A stretch of DNA of 28,229 bases, taken from DASQPE01 sp041488455. Its GTDB lineage: Bacteria > Gemmatimonadota > Gemmatimonadetes > Gemmatimonadales > GWC2-71-9. Positions 6,577 through 15,382 of the stretch are shown piece after piece. Under the pieces are notes generated by a model. That model saw only the letters and a program-made list of their open reading frames with translations, ran no database searches and had not been told where the DNA came from. The stretch's first letter is position 1. Every line of letters begins with the position of its first letter. The position numbers and the translations under genes were made by a program. The DNA is taken from assembly GCA_041488455.1 (NCBI GenBank), contig JBGPPG010000031.1:1-28229 (forward strand). Direction: 5' to 3'.

Positions 6577-7836
6577 TCAGCGGCCCGGTCTTCGGCGCGT
6601 GGCCACGATGGTGCCGGATCGGTTCACGAGCACCAGCGGCCCGGTGAGCGGAGTGCTGTGGGGCACCTGGCGGGTGGAAGGGAGCGCCGTCGCGTCCGCG
6701 CTGATGCCCGATTGGCCCCCGGCGCTGGCGGTGGGCCAGGGATCGGCGGCGAGGGTGTTAACCACGTAGCCGAGATCGGCCATCTGCTGGATCGACACCG
6801 CGCTGAGCGGGTTCGCTCCGAGGTTGATATACCCGGTCATCAGCTCGTTGGTCATCACCGACTCCCTCCAGTGACCCAGCGCGGTGCCCGACCCGCCGCC
6901 CGCCTCCACCGGGACCACCTTGTCCGTGTAGCTCGGCATGGCCGTCCGGAACGCCGCCTGCGCCAGCGGGCCGCTGAACCACGGGTCCTGCGTGGTCGTG
7001 TCCTGAACCAGGTTGTCCAGGTCCCAGATCGTGCCGAAGCCGAGCAGGTGGGCGAACTCGTGCTCGATCACGTCGTTCAAGAGCCCCTGCTGCTCCAGCT
7101 CGTTCAGGGCGCCGCTGTTCAGCTCCATGACGCCGAGAACGGGCAGGTTGTTCGGCGTCGTGAGCACGCAGGGCCCCGACTCCCCCAACGTGTTGTCGTT
7201 CAGCGACACGAACTTCACCAGGACCAGCAGATTCTTCACCGTTTCGTTGATGGCGGGCTGCGCCGTGTCACAGCTCATGGCGGGCACGCTGAGCGCCACC
7301 GATCCGAGCGAGTCCACGATGGCCGACTGCCACTTCTCGACGGCGAGAGTAAAGGCTTGTTGCACCGCGCCGGTGGGTGACCCACCGATGAAGCGCACGT
7401 CGATCGTGAATTGGGTGGGAAGCGCCGTGGCGACAAACATCACCGGCGTGAGCCCCGACACCGCCGCCGTCAGGCTGTCTTGCCCCGCGGTATTGCCCAG
7501 CCGCCACCCGCCGGGGCTCGCCACGCCGGTCGAATCGGTCGTCGCGGTCGTCGTGTTCACCTGCCCGTCTCCACCACCGCCGTGCGGAATGAAGGTGACC
7601 GCAACCGAAGCCTCCGCCTGCCCGCTCGCGTTTCGGACGAGCACCTGCGGAGTGATGGGGAGCAAGGACCCGATGTAGGCGGTTTGCCCGTTCCCCGCCC
7701 GAGCGGTGATGGTGGTGCCGGACGCGACGTGAGACGCCGTGGTGGGGCCGGTGCTGTCGCTCCCGCACGCGTATGCCAGCGCCGCTCCCACTACTGCCGA
7801 GAGGAGCCCTAGAGCCCGACGTGCCCGGGCCGTCAT
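6577..7836 (-). CDS. Leishmanolysin-like (M8 family) zinc metalloprotease, predicted lipoprotein
   Basis: This is a predicted surface or periplasmic zinc endopeptidase of 419 residues. The N-terminus is a signal sequence ending in a lipobox-like LAYAC (Cys24; imperfect, with Ala at -3). A Ser/Thr-rich linker follows. A domain resembling bacterial Ig-like folds spans about residues 40-140 (ITARAGNGQTAYIG start, ATTDSTGVASPGGWRLG near its end). The catalytic region contains HEFAHLLG at residues 259-266 and a likely third zinc ligand, His322 in LGHWRESVMTNELMTG, about 60 residues later. This is the leishmanolysin arrangement, including the NELMTG segment next to the Met-turn. A short upstream ORF on the same strand ends in a 4-bp ATGA overlap with this start. 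The substrate is unknown. The family call is strong; lipidation is moderate. Confidence 0.82.
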   Translation of the reverse strand: MTARARRALGLLSAVVGAALAYACGSDSTGPTTASHVASGTTITARAGNGQTAYIGSLLPITPQVLVRNASGQAEASVAVTFIPHGGGGDGQVNTTTATTDSTGVASPGGWRLGNTAGQDSLTAAVSGLTPVMFVATALPTQFTIDVRFIGGSPTGAVQQAFTLAVEKWQSAIVDSLGSVALSVPAMSCDTAQPAINETVKNLLVLVKFVSLNDNTLGESGPCVLTTPNNLPVLGVMELNSGALNELEQQGLLNDVIEHEFAHLLGFGTIWDLDNLVQDTTTQDPWFSGPLAQAAFRTAMPSYTDKVVPVEAGGGSGTALGHWRESVMTNELMTGYINLGANPLSAVSIQQMADLGYVVNTLAADPWPTASAGGQSGISADATALPSTRQVPHSTPLTGPLVLVNRSGTIVATRRRPGR

Positions 7837-8168
7837 GACGGTGCGCTCGAACCGCGGGCAGTGTCGGACGGCCCGGAGCAGGGGGCGCTGTCCCGGCGCA
7901 CCGGTACCGGCGACAGGGGGTGCAGGGCACCACTGCTGTCGATCCGGATCCGGGGTCCCGGGCGGATGTCGTGAGTAAGGTCGACGCTGTCGCGGGTCCT
8001 GCTCTTGCCGGAATCCGGGCAGGGGTGCTGGGCGGTCACCGGGCGGGCCTCGGGCGGGTGCGGCGAAGCACAGGCGAGAACGATGGCCGCACTCATCGCC
8101 CGGTTCACCATCGATCGATGCGTCATCTGTCCATGCCGGGGACGAGCGAGCTGGCTCGCGTCGGACAT
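7833..8168 (-). CDS. Possible small lipoprotein upstream of the protease (uncertain gene)
   Basis: This short frame (about 111 residues from the ATG at 8168, or 97 from an internal ATG at 8126) ends in a 4-bp ATGA overlap with the protease start, which suggests translational coupling. The internal-start version begins with two basic residues and a hydrophobic run, MSAAIVLAC, ending in a lipobox-like cysteine. The rest is proline- and serine-rich with no recognisable domain. No convincing Shine-Dalgarno precedes either start. In such GC-rich DNA a frame of this length can occur by chance. If it is not a gene, 7837-8190 is a 354-bp stretch in which I see nothing else. Confidence 0.35.
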   Translation of the reverse strand: MSDASQLARPRHGQMTHRSMVNRAMSAAIVLACASPHPPEARPVTAQHPCPDSGKSRTRDSVDLTHDIRPGPRIRIDSSGALHPLSPVPVRRDSAPCSGPSDTARGSSAPS

Positions 8169-8190
8169 CAAGCGGATGTTCTAACGCCCA

Positions 8191-9450
8191 TCAAGCGCGG
8201 AAGGCGCCAGGGAAGGCGGCGGCGTTCGCCGGCCGTCCCGGGAAGATCTGGTCCAGCGAGCGGGCGCCCAGGTGGGCGCTGACGACTTCGCCGAAGAGAT
8301 CGCGAAAATCGGTGGTCACGGCCAGGTCGCGTCCCTCGTAACGTTGGGCCGGGTCGAGTCCGGGCCAGCGGCCCAGCACCCGGCCGCCCCTCACGCCGCC
8401 GCCGAGGACGAACATCGCGGTCGCATGGCCGTGGTCGGTGCCACCCGTGCCGTTCTCCCGCACCGTGCGGCCGAACTCCGACATCGTGAGGACCACCACG
8501 TCCGCCAGGCGATCGCCGAGATCCTGGGCGAACGCGGCCAGCGCGCGGCCCAGCTCGTCCAGCCGCCCGGCGAGCTGTCCCTGGTCCGAGCCCTGGTTCA
8601 CGTGCGTGTCCCACCCGCCTGCGTCGGCGAAGGCGATCTCCAGGCCCAGGTCGGCCTTGATCAGCTGCGCGATCTGCATGAGGGAGCGCCCCAGCCGCCC
8701 TGGGGGATAGTCGGCTCCGTTCGCCGGCTCATACCGGCCGGGGTCGGCCTGCCGGAGCATCTGTACCGCCTCGAACCCCTCCGCGGACGACGAAGCGAGC
8801 AGACCGGTCGCCGACCCCTCGTAGAGCTCCTCGAACGCGCGGGTCAGCCGGTCGCGCGCGCCAGCGCCGGGTGCCTTGACCCCGAAGGCGCGTAGATCGT
8901 CGATCGCGAGCGTCGGCGCCGAACCGGCCAGGGCGCGCGGGAGCTGCGGCCCGAACGCCACCGCCTTGAAGGGCGTGTCGGCGTGCTCGCGGTCGTGCTG
9001 GCACACCCGATTGAGCCAGCCATCTCGTGTGGCCTTCTCTCCCGGCGTGCCCGTTTCCATGTAGTCCTGCGCGTCGAAGTGACTGCGGGTCGAATCGGGC
9101 GAGCCGACTGCCTGCACTACGGCGAGGCTCCCGGCCTTCCACAGGGGCGCGAGCGGCGCCAGACGGGGATGCAGGCCGAAGTGGCCGTCGAGATCCACCA
9201 GTTGCTCGCGCGGGATCGCGATCCGCTGGCGCTCGGCGTAGTACTCGCCGTCGCCGTGAGGCACCACCATGCTGAGGCCGTCCACGGCGCCGCGCTGGAA
9301 CAGGCAGACGAGCGTCGGCCGACGGGCCGAGCGGGACCGTTGCAGCGTGCGGGAGGCGTAGGCCGCCCGGCCAAGGAACAGGGGGTCGAGCCCGAAGCTC
9401 ACCAGGGCCAGGCCGCCGGCCTTCATGAAGACGCGTCGCGGGATCGTCAT
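8191..9450 (-). CDS. DUF1501 family protein, exported
   Basis: This is a 419-residue DUF1501 protein, a family related to the alkaline phosphatase/sulfatase superfamily with no assigned reaction. The N-terminus has a twin-arginine-like start (IPRRVFMKAGGLALVSFG) suggesting export. Core motifs are LVCLFQRGAVDGLSMVVPHGD, the SHFDAQDYMETGTPG block, ADAGGWDTHVNQG near the middle, VVLTMSEFGRTVRENG, and GGTDHGHATAMFVLGGGV, which are characteristic of DUF1501. Acidic and histidine residues in the last three blocks could bind metal. It starts 1 nt after the DUF1800 stop, so the pair is translationally coupled. DUF1501 and DUF1800 are a known recurrent pair. Function is unknown; a role in the periplasm or cell surface is inferred from the export signal. 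Confidence 0.9.
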   Translation of the reverse strand: MTIPRRVFMKAGGLALVSFGLDPLFLGRAAYASRTLQRSRSARRPTLVCLFQRGAVDGLSMVVPHGDGEYYAERQRIAIPREQLVDLDGHFGLHPRLAPLAPLWKAGSLAVVQAVGSPDSTRSHFDAQDYMETGTPGEKATRDGWLNRVCQHDREHADTPFKAVAFGPQLPRALAGSAPTLAIDDLRAFGVKAPGAGARDRLTRAFEELYEGSATGLLASSSAEGFEAVQMLRQADPGRYEPANGADYPPGRLGRSLMQIAQLIKADLGLEIAFADAGGWDTHVNQGSDQGQLAGRLDELGRALAAFAQDLGDRLADVVVLTMSEFGRTVRENGTGGTDHGHATAMFVLGGGVRGGRVLGRWPGLDPAQRYEGRDLAVTTDFRDLFGEVVSAHLGARSLDQIFPGRPANAAAFPGAFRA

Positions 9451-9451
9451 C

Positions 9452-11074
<1,623 letters not shown>

Positions 11075-11135
11075 GGGTGACCTTGTGGACGGACCGGTCT
11101 CACTCAAGTTAAGACACCGTCACGATGGAGACCCG

Positions 11136-11546
11136 ATGGCAGGCTATTCCCAGCGTTCCCTGGCCGAGAAGCTTGGCATCAAGCCGGGCACCGTGATCAC
11201 GGCCCTGGCGCCGCCGCCGGCGTACGTGAGGCTGCTCGCGCCCATGCCGGCCGACGTCACCCTCGTGAACCGGCTGGGAAAAGGGGCCCGGTTCATCCAT
11301 TGCTTCGTCACCCGGCGGGCCGAGCTGCGGCGGGAGTTCCCGCGCCTCGCCCGCGCACTCGCCGATGACGGGACTGTCTGGATCTCATGGCCCAAGAGGG
11401 CCGCGAAGACCGACACCGATCTCACGGAAGACGTCGTGCGGGTGCTCGGCCTCGAGGCCGGCCTGGTGGACGTGAAGGTCTGTGCGGTGGACGAGCTCTG
11501 GTCCGGGCTCAAGTTCGTCCGCCGGCTTAAGGACCGGAAAGCATGA
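11136..11546 (+). CDS. DUF3052 family protein
   Basis: This 136-residue cytosolic protein matches the DUF3052 family. It begins MAGYSQRSLAEKLGIKPG and contains LLAPMPADVTLVNRL, FIHCFVTRRAELRREFPRL, the strongly conserved WISWPKRAAKTDTDLTED, and the terminal DELWSGLKFVRRLKDR. No catalytic motif is known. The ATG at 11136 is chosen because GGAG at 11127-11130 is well placed and the family begins at this point; an earlier in-frame ATG at 11073 would overlap the divergent gene. The stop overlaps the ATL start by 4 bp (ATGA), so the products are probably made in concert. A link to DNA repair is inferred only from this coupling. Confidence 0.85.
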   Translation: MAGYSQRSLAEKLGIKPGTVITALAPPPAYVRLLAPMPADVTLVNRLGKGARFIHCFVTRRAELRREFPRLARALADDGTVWISWPKRAAKTDTDLTEDVVRVLGLEAGLVDVKVCAVDELWSGLKFVRRLKDRKA

Positions 11547-11878
11547 GCGAGGCATCCGGCCTGTCGCCGGCGTACCGGCGGATCTACGCGGTGGTACGTC
11601 GGATTCCCTGCGGGCGGGTCGCTACATACGGGCAGATCGCCTCGCTCGCGGGACTGTCCGGCCATGCGCGCCAGGTAGGGTATGCACTCCACGCCCTGGG
11701 GAAGGGGACCCGCCTGCCGTGGCACCGGGTCATCAACGCCAAAGGTGAGGTGAGCCGGCGGCGCCGGCCGGGTGACGAGCTGTCCCAACGGATGCTGCTG
11801 GAGCGAGAGGGTGTTCGGTTTGACGGGCGCGGCCGGGTGGCGCTCGCTCGGCTCCGCTGGACCCCGCGAGCCCGGTGA
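11543..11878 (+). CDS. Alkyltransferase-like protein (ATL; MGMT DNA-binding domain with Trp for Cys)
   Basis: ATL proteins bind O6-alkylguanine in DNA, flip it out and recruit nucleotide-excision repair, but cannot remove the alkyl group. This 111-residue protein has the MGMT C-terminal domain: IYAVVRRIPCGRVATYGQIA, the SGHARQVGYALHAL recognition-helix region with its arginine finger, and LPWHRVINAKGEVS. In active methyltransferases the motif is PCHRV; here Trp60 replaces the acceptor cysteine, the hallmark of ATL proteins. The length fits stand-alone ATLs. It overlaps DUF3052 by 4 bp upstream, and its stop overlaps the next start by 1 nt (TGATG). The Trp at the acceptor position makes the call firm; the repair role is family knowledge. 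Confidence 0.92.
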   Translation: MSEASGLSPAYRRIYAVVRRIPCGRVATYGQIASLAGLSGHARQVGYALHALGKGTRLPWHRVINAKGEVSRRRRPGDELSQRMLLEREGVRFDGRGRVALARLRWTPRAR

Positions 11879-12429
11879 TGGAGGCCCCCGAGATCGCGAC
11901 CGAGCGGCTGGCGCTGGGCGCGCTCAGCGACGACGACGTTCCCGAGCTGGTGCGGCTCGCGGGTGCGCGGGAGATCGCGGACACCACGCTCTCTATCCCT
12001 CACCCCTACGGGCCGGCGGACGCGGAGCAGTTCATGGCGCGCCAGCGCGAAGCCGGCGCGCGCGGCGACGAGCTCGTGCTCGTGCTCGCGATCCGACGGC
12101 GCGACGATGGGCGGCTCGTGGGCTGCATCGGGCTCCGCGAGATAGACCGGACCCACCTTCAGGCGGAGCTGGGCTACTGGGTCGGGGTGCCGTACTGGGG
12201 GCAGGGGTTTGCGACGGAGGCGGCGCAAGCGGTGGTGCGCTACGGCTTCGAGACCCTGGGGCTCAACCGGATCTACGCCCACCACATGACGCGCAACCCG
12301 TCGTCGGGGCGGGTGCTCGGGCGAATCGGAATGCACCGCGAGGGAGTGCTCCGGCAGCGGGTGCTCAAGTGGGGGCGGTTCGAGGACGTGGTGATTTACG
12401 CGGTGGTGCGGAGCGACGCCCCGGAATAG
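11878..12429 (+). CDS. GNAT family N-acetyltransferase (RimJ/RimL-like)
   Basis: This 183-residue protein is a GNAT acetyltransferase of the RimJ/RimL-like group (Acetyltransf_3). It starts with IATERLALGALSDDDVPEL and has the mid-strand LVLAIRRRDDGRLVGCIGL, the LQAELGYWVGVPYWGQGFATEA acetyl-CoA-binding loop, and NRIYAHHMTRNPSSGRVLGRIG, followed by the terminal strand VVIYAVVRSD. These are the typical acetyl-CoA-binding motif A and motif B positions. The start is the ATG at 11878, overlapping the ATL stop by one base; a GTG three bases earlier is possible. Acetyl acceptor is unknown: protein N-termini, antibiotics or small amines are all seen in this group. Tight coupling suggests co-expression with the ATL protein. 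It ends 17 bp from the convergent msrA gene. Confidence 0.88.
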   Translation: MEAPEIATERLALGALSDDDVPELVRLAGAREIADTTLSIPHPYGPADAEQFMARQREAGARGDELVLVLAIRRRDDGRLVGCIGLREIDRTHLQAELGYWVGVPYWGQGFATEAAQAVVRYGFETLGLNRIYAHHMTRNPSSGRVLGRIGMHREGVLRQRVLKWGRFEDVVIYAVVRSDAPE

Positions 12430-12446
12430 TCCCCGGGCGCGGCCAG

Positions 12447-13103
12447 TCAGTCCGCCGCCGGCTCGTGGTAGAGCACCGGGAACGCCTTCCGGAGGTGCGC
12501 CACCTTGGGGGCGTCATTGAAGACGATGTACGGCTGGTACGGGTGGCGCGCCATGTAGTGCTGGTGATAGTCCTCAGCCTGGTAGAAGGCGCGGAGCGGC
12601 GTGATCTCCGTGACGATCGGCGCGGGGAACGCCTTCGCCGCGCTCAGCTTCGCCACGTAGGCCTCGGCGCTCTTCTGCTGGGCGTCGTCGCCGTAGAACA
12701 CCACCGAGCGGTATTGTGTGCCCACGTCCGGGCCCTGGCGATTGAGCTGGGTCGGATCGTGCGCGACGGTGAAGAACACCTCGAGCAGCTGCTCGTAGGA
12801 GATCTCCGTCGGGTCGTAGACCACCCGCACCGACTCGGCGTGCCCGGTCTCGCCCGAGCTCACCTGCTCGTACGACGGCGAAGCGACGGAACCCCCGGCG
12901 TAGCCCGCCGTGGCGGACTTCACGCCCTTCAAGTGCTCGAACACCGCCTCCACTCCCCAGAAGCAGCCACCGGCAAAGACCGCCACCTGGTCGCGGCCAT
13001 CGGTGGACGCGGGTGGGCTGGCGTGGGGCCGGGCGGCGGACAGTCCCAGGACGGCCGGGACGGCGACCAGGGCGGTCAGAGCCCGGGCCAAAGAGCGGTT
13101 CAT
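12447..13103 (-). CDS. msrA: Peptide-methionine (S)-S-oxide reductase MsrA, exported form
   Basis: MsrA reduces the S-epimer of methionine sulfoxide in oxidised proteins. The 218-residue product has the catalytic GCFWG motif with Cys47, then GVEAVFEHLKGV, the AGYAGGS segment, YEQVSSGETGHAE, VFFTVAHDPTQLNRQGPD, GTQYRSVVFY, and YHQHYMARHP. The N-terminus (ALTALVAVPAVLGLSA) is a hydrophobic signal sequence, so this copy probably acts in the periplasm or is membrane-anchored. GGAGG at 13111-13115 (complement) lies 7 nt before the ATG at 13103, supporting this start over 13130. No MsrB domain is fused. It diverges from the chrB-like genes across 113 bp that contain a perfect palindrome. Confidence 0.93.
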   Translation of the reverse strand: MNRSLARALTALVAVPAVLGLSAARPHASPPASTDGRDQVAVFAGGCFWGVEAVFEHLKGVKSATAGYAGGSVASPSYEQVSSGETGHAESVRVVYDPTEISYEQLLEVFFTVAHDPTQLNRQGPDVGTQYRSVVFYGDDAQQKSAEAYVAKLSAAKAFPAPIVTEITPLRAFYQAEDYHQHYMARHPYQPYIVFNDAPKVAHLRKAFPVLYHEPAAD

Positions 13104-13179
13104 TGCGGGACCTCCAAGGGGAAATGACACTGCCAGCTAAACGCCGGAGAGGCGCTTTCGGTTCTCCCGGCGGGCTGGG

Positions 13180-13208
13180 TTGGCGGAGATATGTAACCGC
13201 GGTTACAC
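13180..13208 (+). promoter_or_regulatory. Candidate promoter with overlapping 16-bp operator palindrome
   Basis: TGTAACCGCGGTTACA at 13192-13207 is a perfect 16-bp palindrome, 9 nt before the ATG at 13217. TTGGCG (13180-13185) and TTACAC (13203-13208) are separated by exactly 17 nt and could be -35 and -10 elements; the palindrome would then cover the -10. This layout suits repression by a dimeric regulator of the chrB-type cluster and perhaps of msrA on the other strand. A transcript from here would be almost leaderless. The palindrome is plain in the sequence; the promoter reading is inference. Confidence 0.5.
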
Positions 13209-13216
13209 TTCTCTGC

Positions 13217-13780
13217 ATGGTCCCGGTACCATGGGTTCTCCTCTCCTCGCGACTCCCGCGTCAGCCGAGCCGCCTCCGCCTTGGAATCTGGCGCCGGCTG
13301 CGCCGGCTGGGAGCTCTGCTCCTCCACGATGCCGTTTGGGTGCTGCCTGCGGACGCCAAGACCCGAGAAGCGTTCGAGTGGCTCGCCGAGGAAATCGGCG
13401 AGCAAGGGGGCACGGCGTTCGTCTGGGAGGCCGAGAGCCTCGACGAGCCGCAGAACCGGGAGCTGGTCGGCCGTTTCCGGGCTGAGGCGGACGCCCGCTA
13501 TGCCGAGCTGGCGCAGTCGGCGAGGAAGATTCTGCGGGCAGCGACGCGTTCCCGTCGGCGCGGCGCAGGAATCGAAAGCCGAGCGCCGCTTCGCCAGCTC
13601 AAGGGACTGGAGCGCGCGGTCCGCCTCGAGCGTCGCCGCGATTACTTCCGCGCAGCCAGCCGGGAAGACGTGGAGGCTGCGGTCACGACCGCGATCGCGA
13701 GCCTCTCCGCGCCGCGTCCGGGCGTCCGGTCCGCAGGAGACGAGCATGCTCTGGATCACCCGGCCACATCCGCACATTGA
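13217..13780 (+). CDS. Chromate resistance protein ChrB, N-terminal domain as separate ORF
   Basis: ChrB is a chromate-responsive regulator of chromate-resistance operons. This 187-residue product matches only its N-terminal half: it begins MVPVPWVLLSSRLPRQPSRL, then IWRRLRRLGALLLHDAVWVLP, TREAFEWLAEEIGEQGG, and a helical, Arg-rich second half. The ATG at 13217 fits the family start; the frame is open further upstream but crosses msrA. No clear Shine-Dalgarno precedes it, consistent with a near-leaderless message. The C-terminal domain is encoded by the next ORF, which overlaps this one by 35 bp in another frame. In many bacteria the two domains form one protein of about 300 residues, so this is a natural split, a frameshift or a sequencing error. 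Confidence 0.78.
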   Translation: MVPVPWVLLSSRLPRQPSRLRLGIWRRLRRLGALLLHDAVWVLPADAKTREAFEWLAEEIGEQGGTAFVWEAESLDEPQNRELVGRFRAEADARYAELAQSARKILRAATRSRRRGAGIESRAPLRQLKGLERAVRLERRRDYFRAASREDVEAAVTTAIASLSAPRPGVRSAGDEHALDHPATSAH

Positions 13781-14165
13781 CCGCACCGCCTGCGCCTGGC
13801 TGATCCGGCGCTTTGTGGACGCCGGGGCGGAGTTCGCCTTCGCCGCGGATGCGGCGGCCGCAAGCGCCCTGGGCGGGACCCCGTTCGACATGCGCGGTGT
13901 CGAGCTCGGTCACCACGAGGGCCGCTGCTCGTTCGAGACGATTCTCGCGCGCTACAACCTCGCCGATCCGGCGCTCCGCGAGATCGCGACGATGGTCCAC
14001 GATGCCGATCTCGATGACGACAAGTTTCGCTCCCCCGAGGCGCCCGGGCTCGACGCCATCATCCGCGGCCTCGGGCTGGTGACGCCGGACGATCACGAGC
14101 TCCTGCGGTTCACCGACCGGGTCTATGACGGTCTCTATGCATGGGTTCAGCGCCTCACGCAGTAA
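13746..14165 (+). CDS. Chromate resistance protein ChrB, C-terminal domain as separate ORF
   Basis: This 139-residue product is the ChrB C-terminal domain (Chrome_Resist family). It opens LWITRPHPHIDRTACAWLIRRF, followed by FDMRGVELGHHEGRCSFETIL, IATMVHDADLDDDKF, and GLDAIIRGLGLVTPDDHELL. Conserved His, Asp and Cys residues (HPHIDR, GHHEGRCSFE, HDADLDD) suggest a metal-binding or enzymatic fold. The ATG has GGAG at 13736-13739 six bases ahead, so independent translation is plausible. It overlaps the N-terminal-domain ORF by 35 bp in a +1 frame relation, and the MFS gene by 25 bp. Stand-alone versions of this domain are known. The role in chromate response is inferred from the family. Confidence 0.82.
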   Translation: MLWITRPHPHIDRTACAWLIRRFVDAGAEFAFAADAAAASALGGTPFDMRGVELGHHEGRCSFETILARYNLADPALREIATMVHDADLDDDKFRSPEAPGLDAIIRGLGLVTPDDHELLRFTDRVYDGLYAWVQRLTQ

Positions 14166-15346
14166 GGTTCGGCCGGTTGCGGCACCTGCTCGCGCTCGAG
14201 CGGAACACGGTGGCCGTGGTGGGCGCGATGTTCCTTATGGCGCTCGGCGAGAACCTCTGGCGCCGATTCCTCCCGAAGTACCTCGAGGCGCTCGGTGCTC
14301 CGATCCTCGCTATCGGCGCCTACGGCAGCGCCGAGGACGCGCTCGACGGTCTCTATCAGTACCCCGGGGGCTGGGCGAGCGACCGCTACGGCCGGCGGCA
14401 CGCGCTGCTCCTCTTCGTCGCGTTGGCGGCCGTGGGCTACGTCGTGATCGCGGCGGCGCCGGCCTGGCCCATCGTCTTCGTGGGTCTCCTCCTCATCATG
14501 TGCTGGACGAGCATGGCGAGCCCAACCCTTTTCGCGGTGGTGGGCGACGCGCTGCCGATCGGGCGGCGCTCCGTCGGATTCTCGGTCCAGGCAATCCTGC
14601 GTCGAGTGCCGATTCTCGTGGCGCCAACCCTGGGCGGTGCACTCATCGCCGTGGCCGGGATCCGGACGGGCGTGCGCGCAGGGCTCACCGCTTCGGTGGC
14701 GCTCGCCCTCGTGACCCTCGCCGTCGTGCGGCGCATGCGGCTCGACCGACCCGCCGCGCCGGCGCCGGCCGACATCACCGTCGTGTGGCGTTCGCTCCCG
14801 GTGCCGCTCCGGCGACTCCTGGTCTCGGACATCTGTATCCGCACGTGCGACGCGATGGTGGACGTCTTCCTCGTCCTGTATGCGGTGAACGTCGTGCGCA
14901 TCAGCGCCCCGGCGTTTGGCGGCCTCATCGGCGTGCAGATGGCGACCGTCATCCTGTGCTCGCTCCCGGCCGCCCACCTCGCCGATCGGGTCGGGCGAAA
15001 ACCATTCGTGATCGCCACCTTTGTCGCCTTCGCGGGTTTCCCCTTCGCCGTGGTCGCCGCGAGCTCGCTGGCGGGGCTGGTCGCGGCGTTCGTGCTGGGC
15101 GGCCTGCGCGAGATCGGCGAGCCGGCGCGCAAGGCGCTCATCCTCGACCTCGTGCGCCCCGACCTGCGCGCCCGGGGCGTCGGGCTCTACTACCTGCTCC
15201 GGAGCCTGGCCATCGCGCCGGCCGCCACGGTGGGCGGCCTCCTCTGGAAGGTGTCGCCCGACATCCCTTTCCTCATGGCCGGCGCGATCGGCATGGTCGG
15301 AGTCCTGCTCTTCACTTTGACCGTCGATGAGCGGCACGCCGGCTGA
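14141..15346 (+). CDS. Major facilitator superfamily transporter (chromate-cluster associated)
   Basis: This 401-residue inner-membrane protein has about twelve hydrophobic segments and two MFS signature loops: GWASDRYGRRHALL after the second helix (near residue 79) and AHLADRVGRKPFV after the eighth. Other segments include VAVVGAMFLMALGENLW, GYVVIAAAPAWPIVFVGLLL and GLVAAFVLGGLREIGEPARK. The start overlaps the ChrB C-terminal ORF by 25 bp, and no strong ribosome-binding site is seen, so translation may depend on coupling. MFS genes occur beside chrB in several lineages, where the dedicated chromate pump ChrA is absent. The substrate is not determined by the sequence; efflux of chromate or another oxyanion is inferred from context. 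Confidence 0.88.
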   Translation: MGSAPHAVRFGRLRHLLALERNTVAVVGAMFLMALGENLWRRFLPKYLEALGAPILAIGAYGSAEDALDGLYQYPGGWASDRYGRRHALLLFVALAAVGYVVIAAAPAWPIVFVGLLLIMCWTSMASPTLFAVVGDALPIGRRSVGFSVQAILRRVPILVAPTLGGALIAVAGIRTGVRAGLTASVALALVTLAVVRRMRLDRPAAPAPADITVVWRSLPVPLRRLLVSDICIRTCDAMVDVFLVLYAVNVVRISAPAFGGLIGVQMATVILCSLPAAHLADRVGRKPFVIATFVAFAGFPFAVVAASSLAGLVAAFVLGGLREIGEPARKALILDLVRPDLRARGVGLYYLLRSLAIAPAATVGGLLWKVSPDIPFLMAGAIGMVGVLLFTLTVDERHAG

Positions 15347-15382
15347 CCCACTCGTCGGCGCAACCGCTGGAGAATCTGGTCT

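Noticed and set aside
11543..11878. Active O6-methylguanine-DNA methyltransferase
   Set aside because: The acceptor cysteine of PCHRV is replaced by Trp60 and the N-terminal MGMT domain is absent, so it is an ATL protein.
13746..14165. Calling the ChrB C-terminal ORF a pseudogene remnant
   Set aside because: It has its own start and ribosome-binding site, conserved motifs are intact and stand-alone versions of the domain are known; kept as a gene with the split noted.
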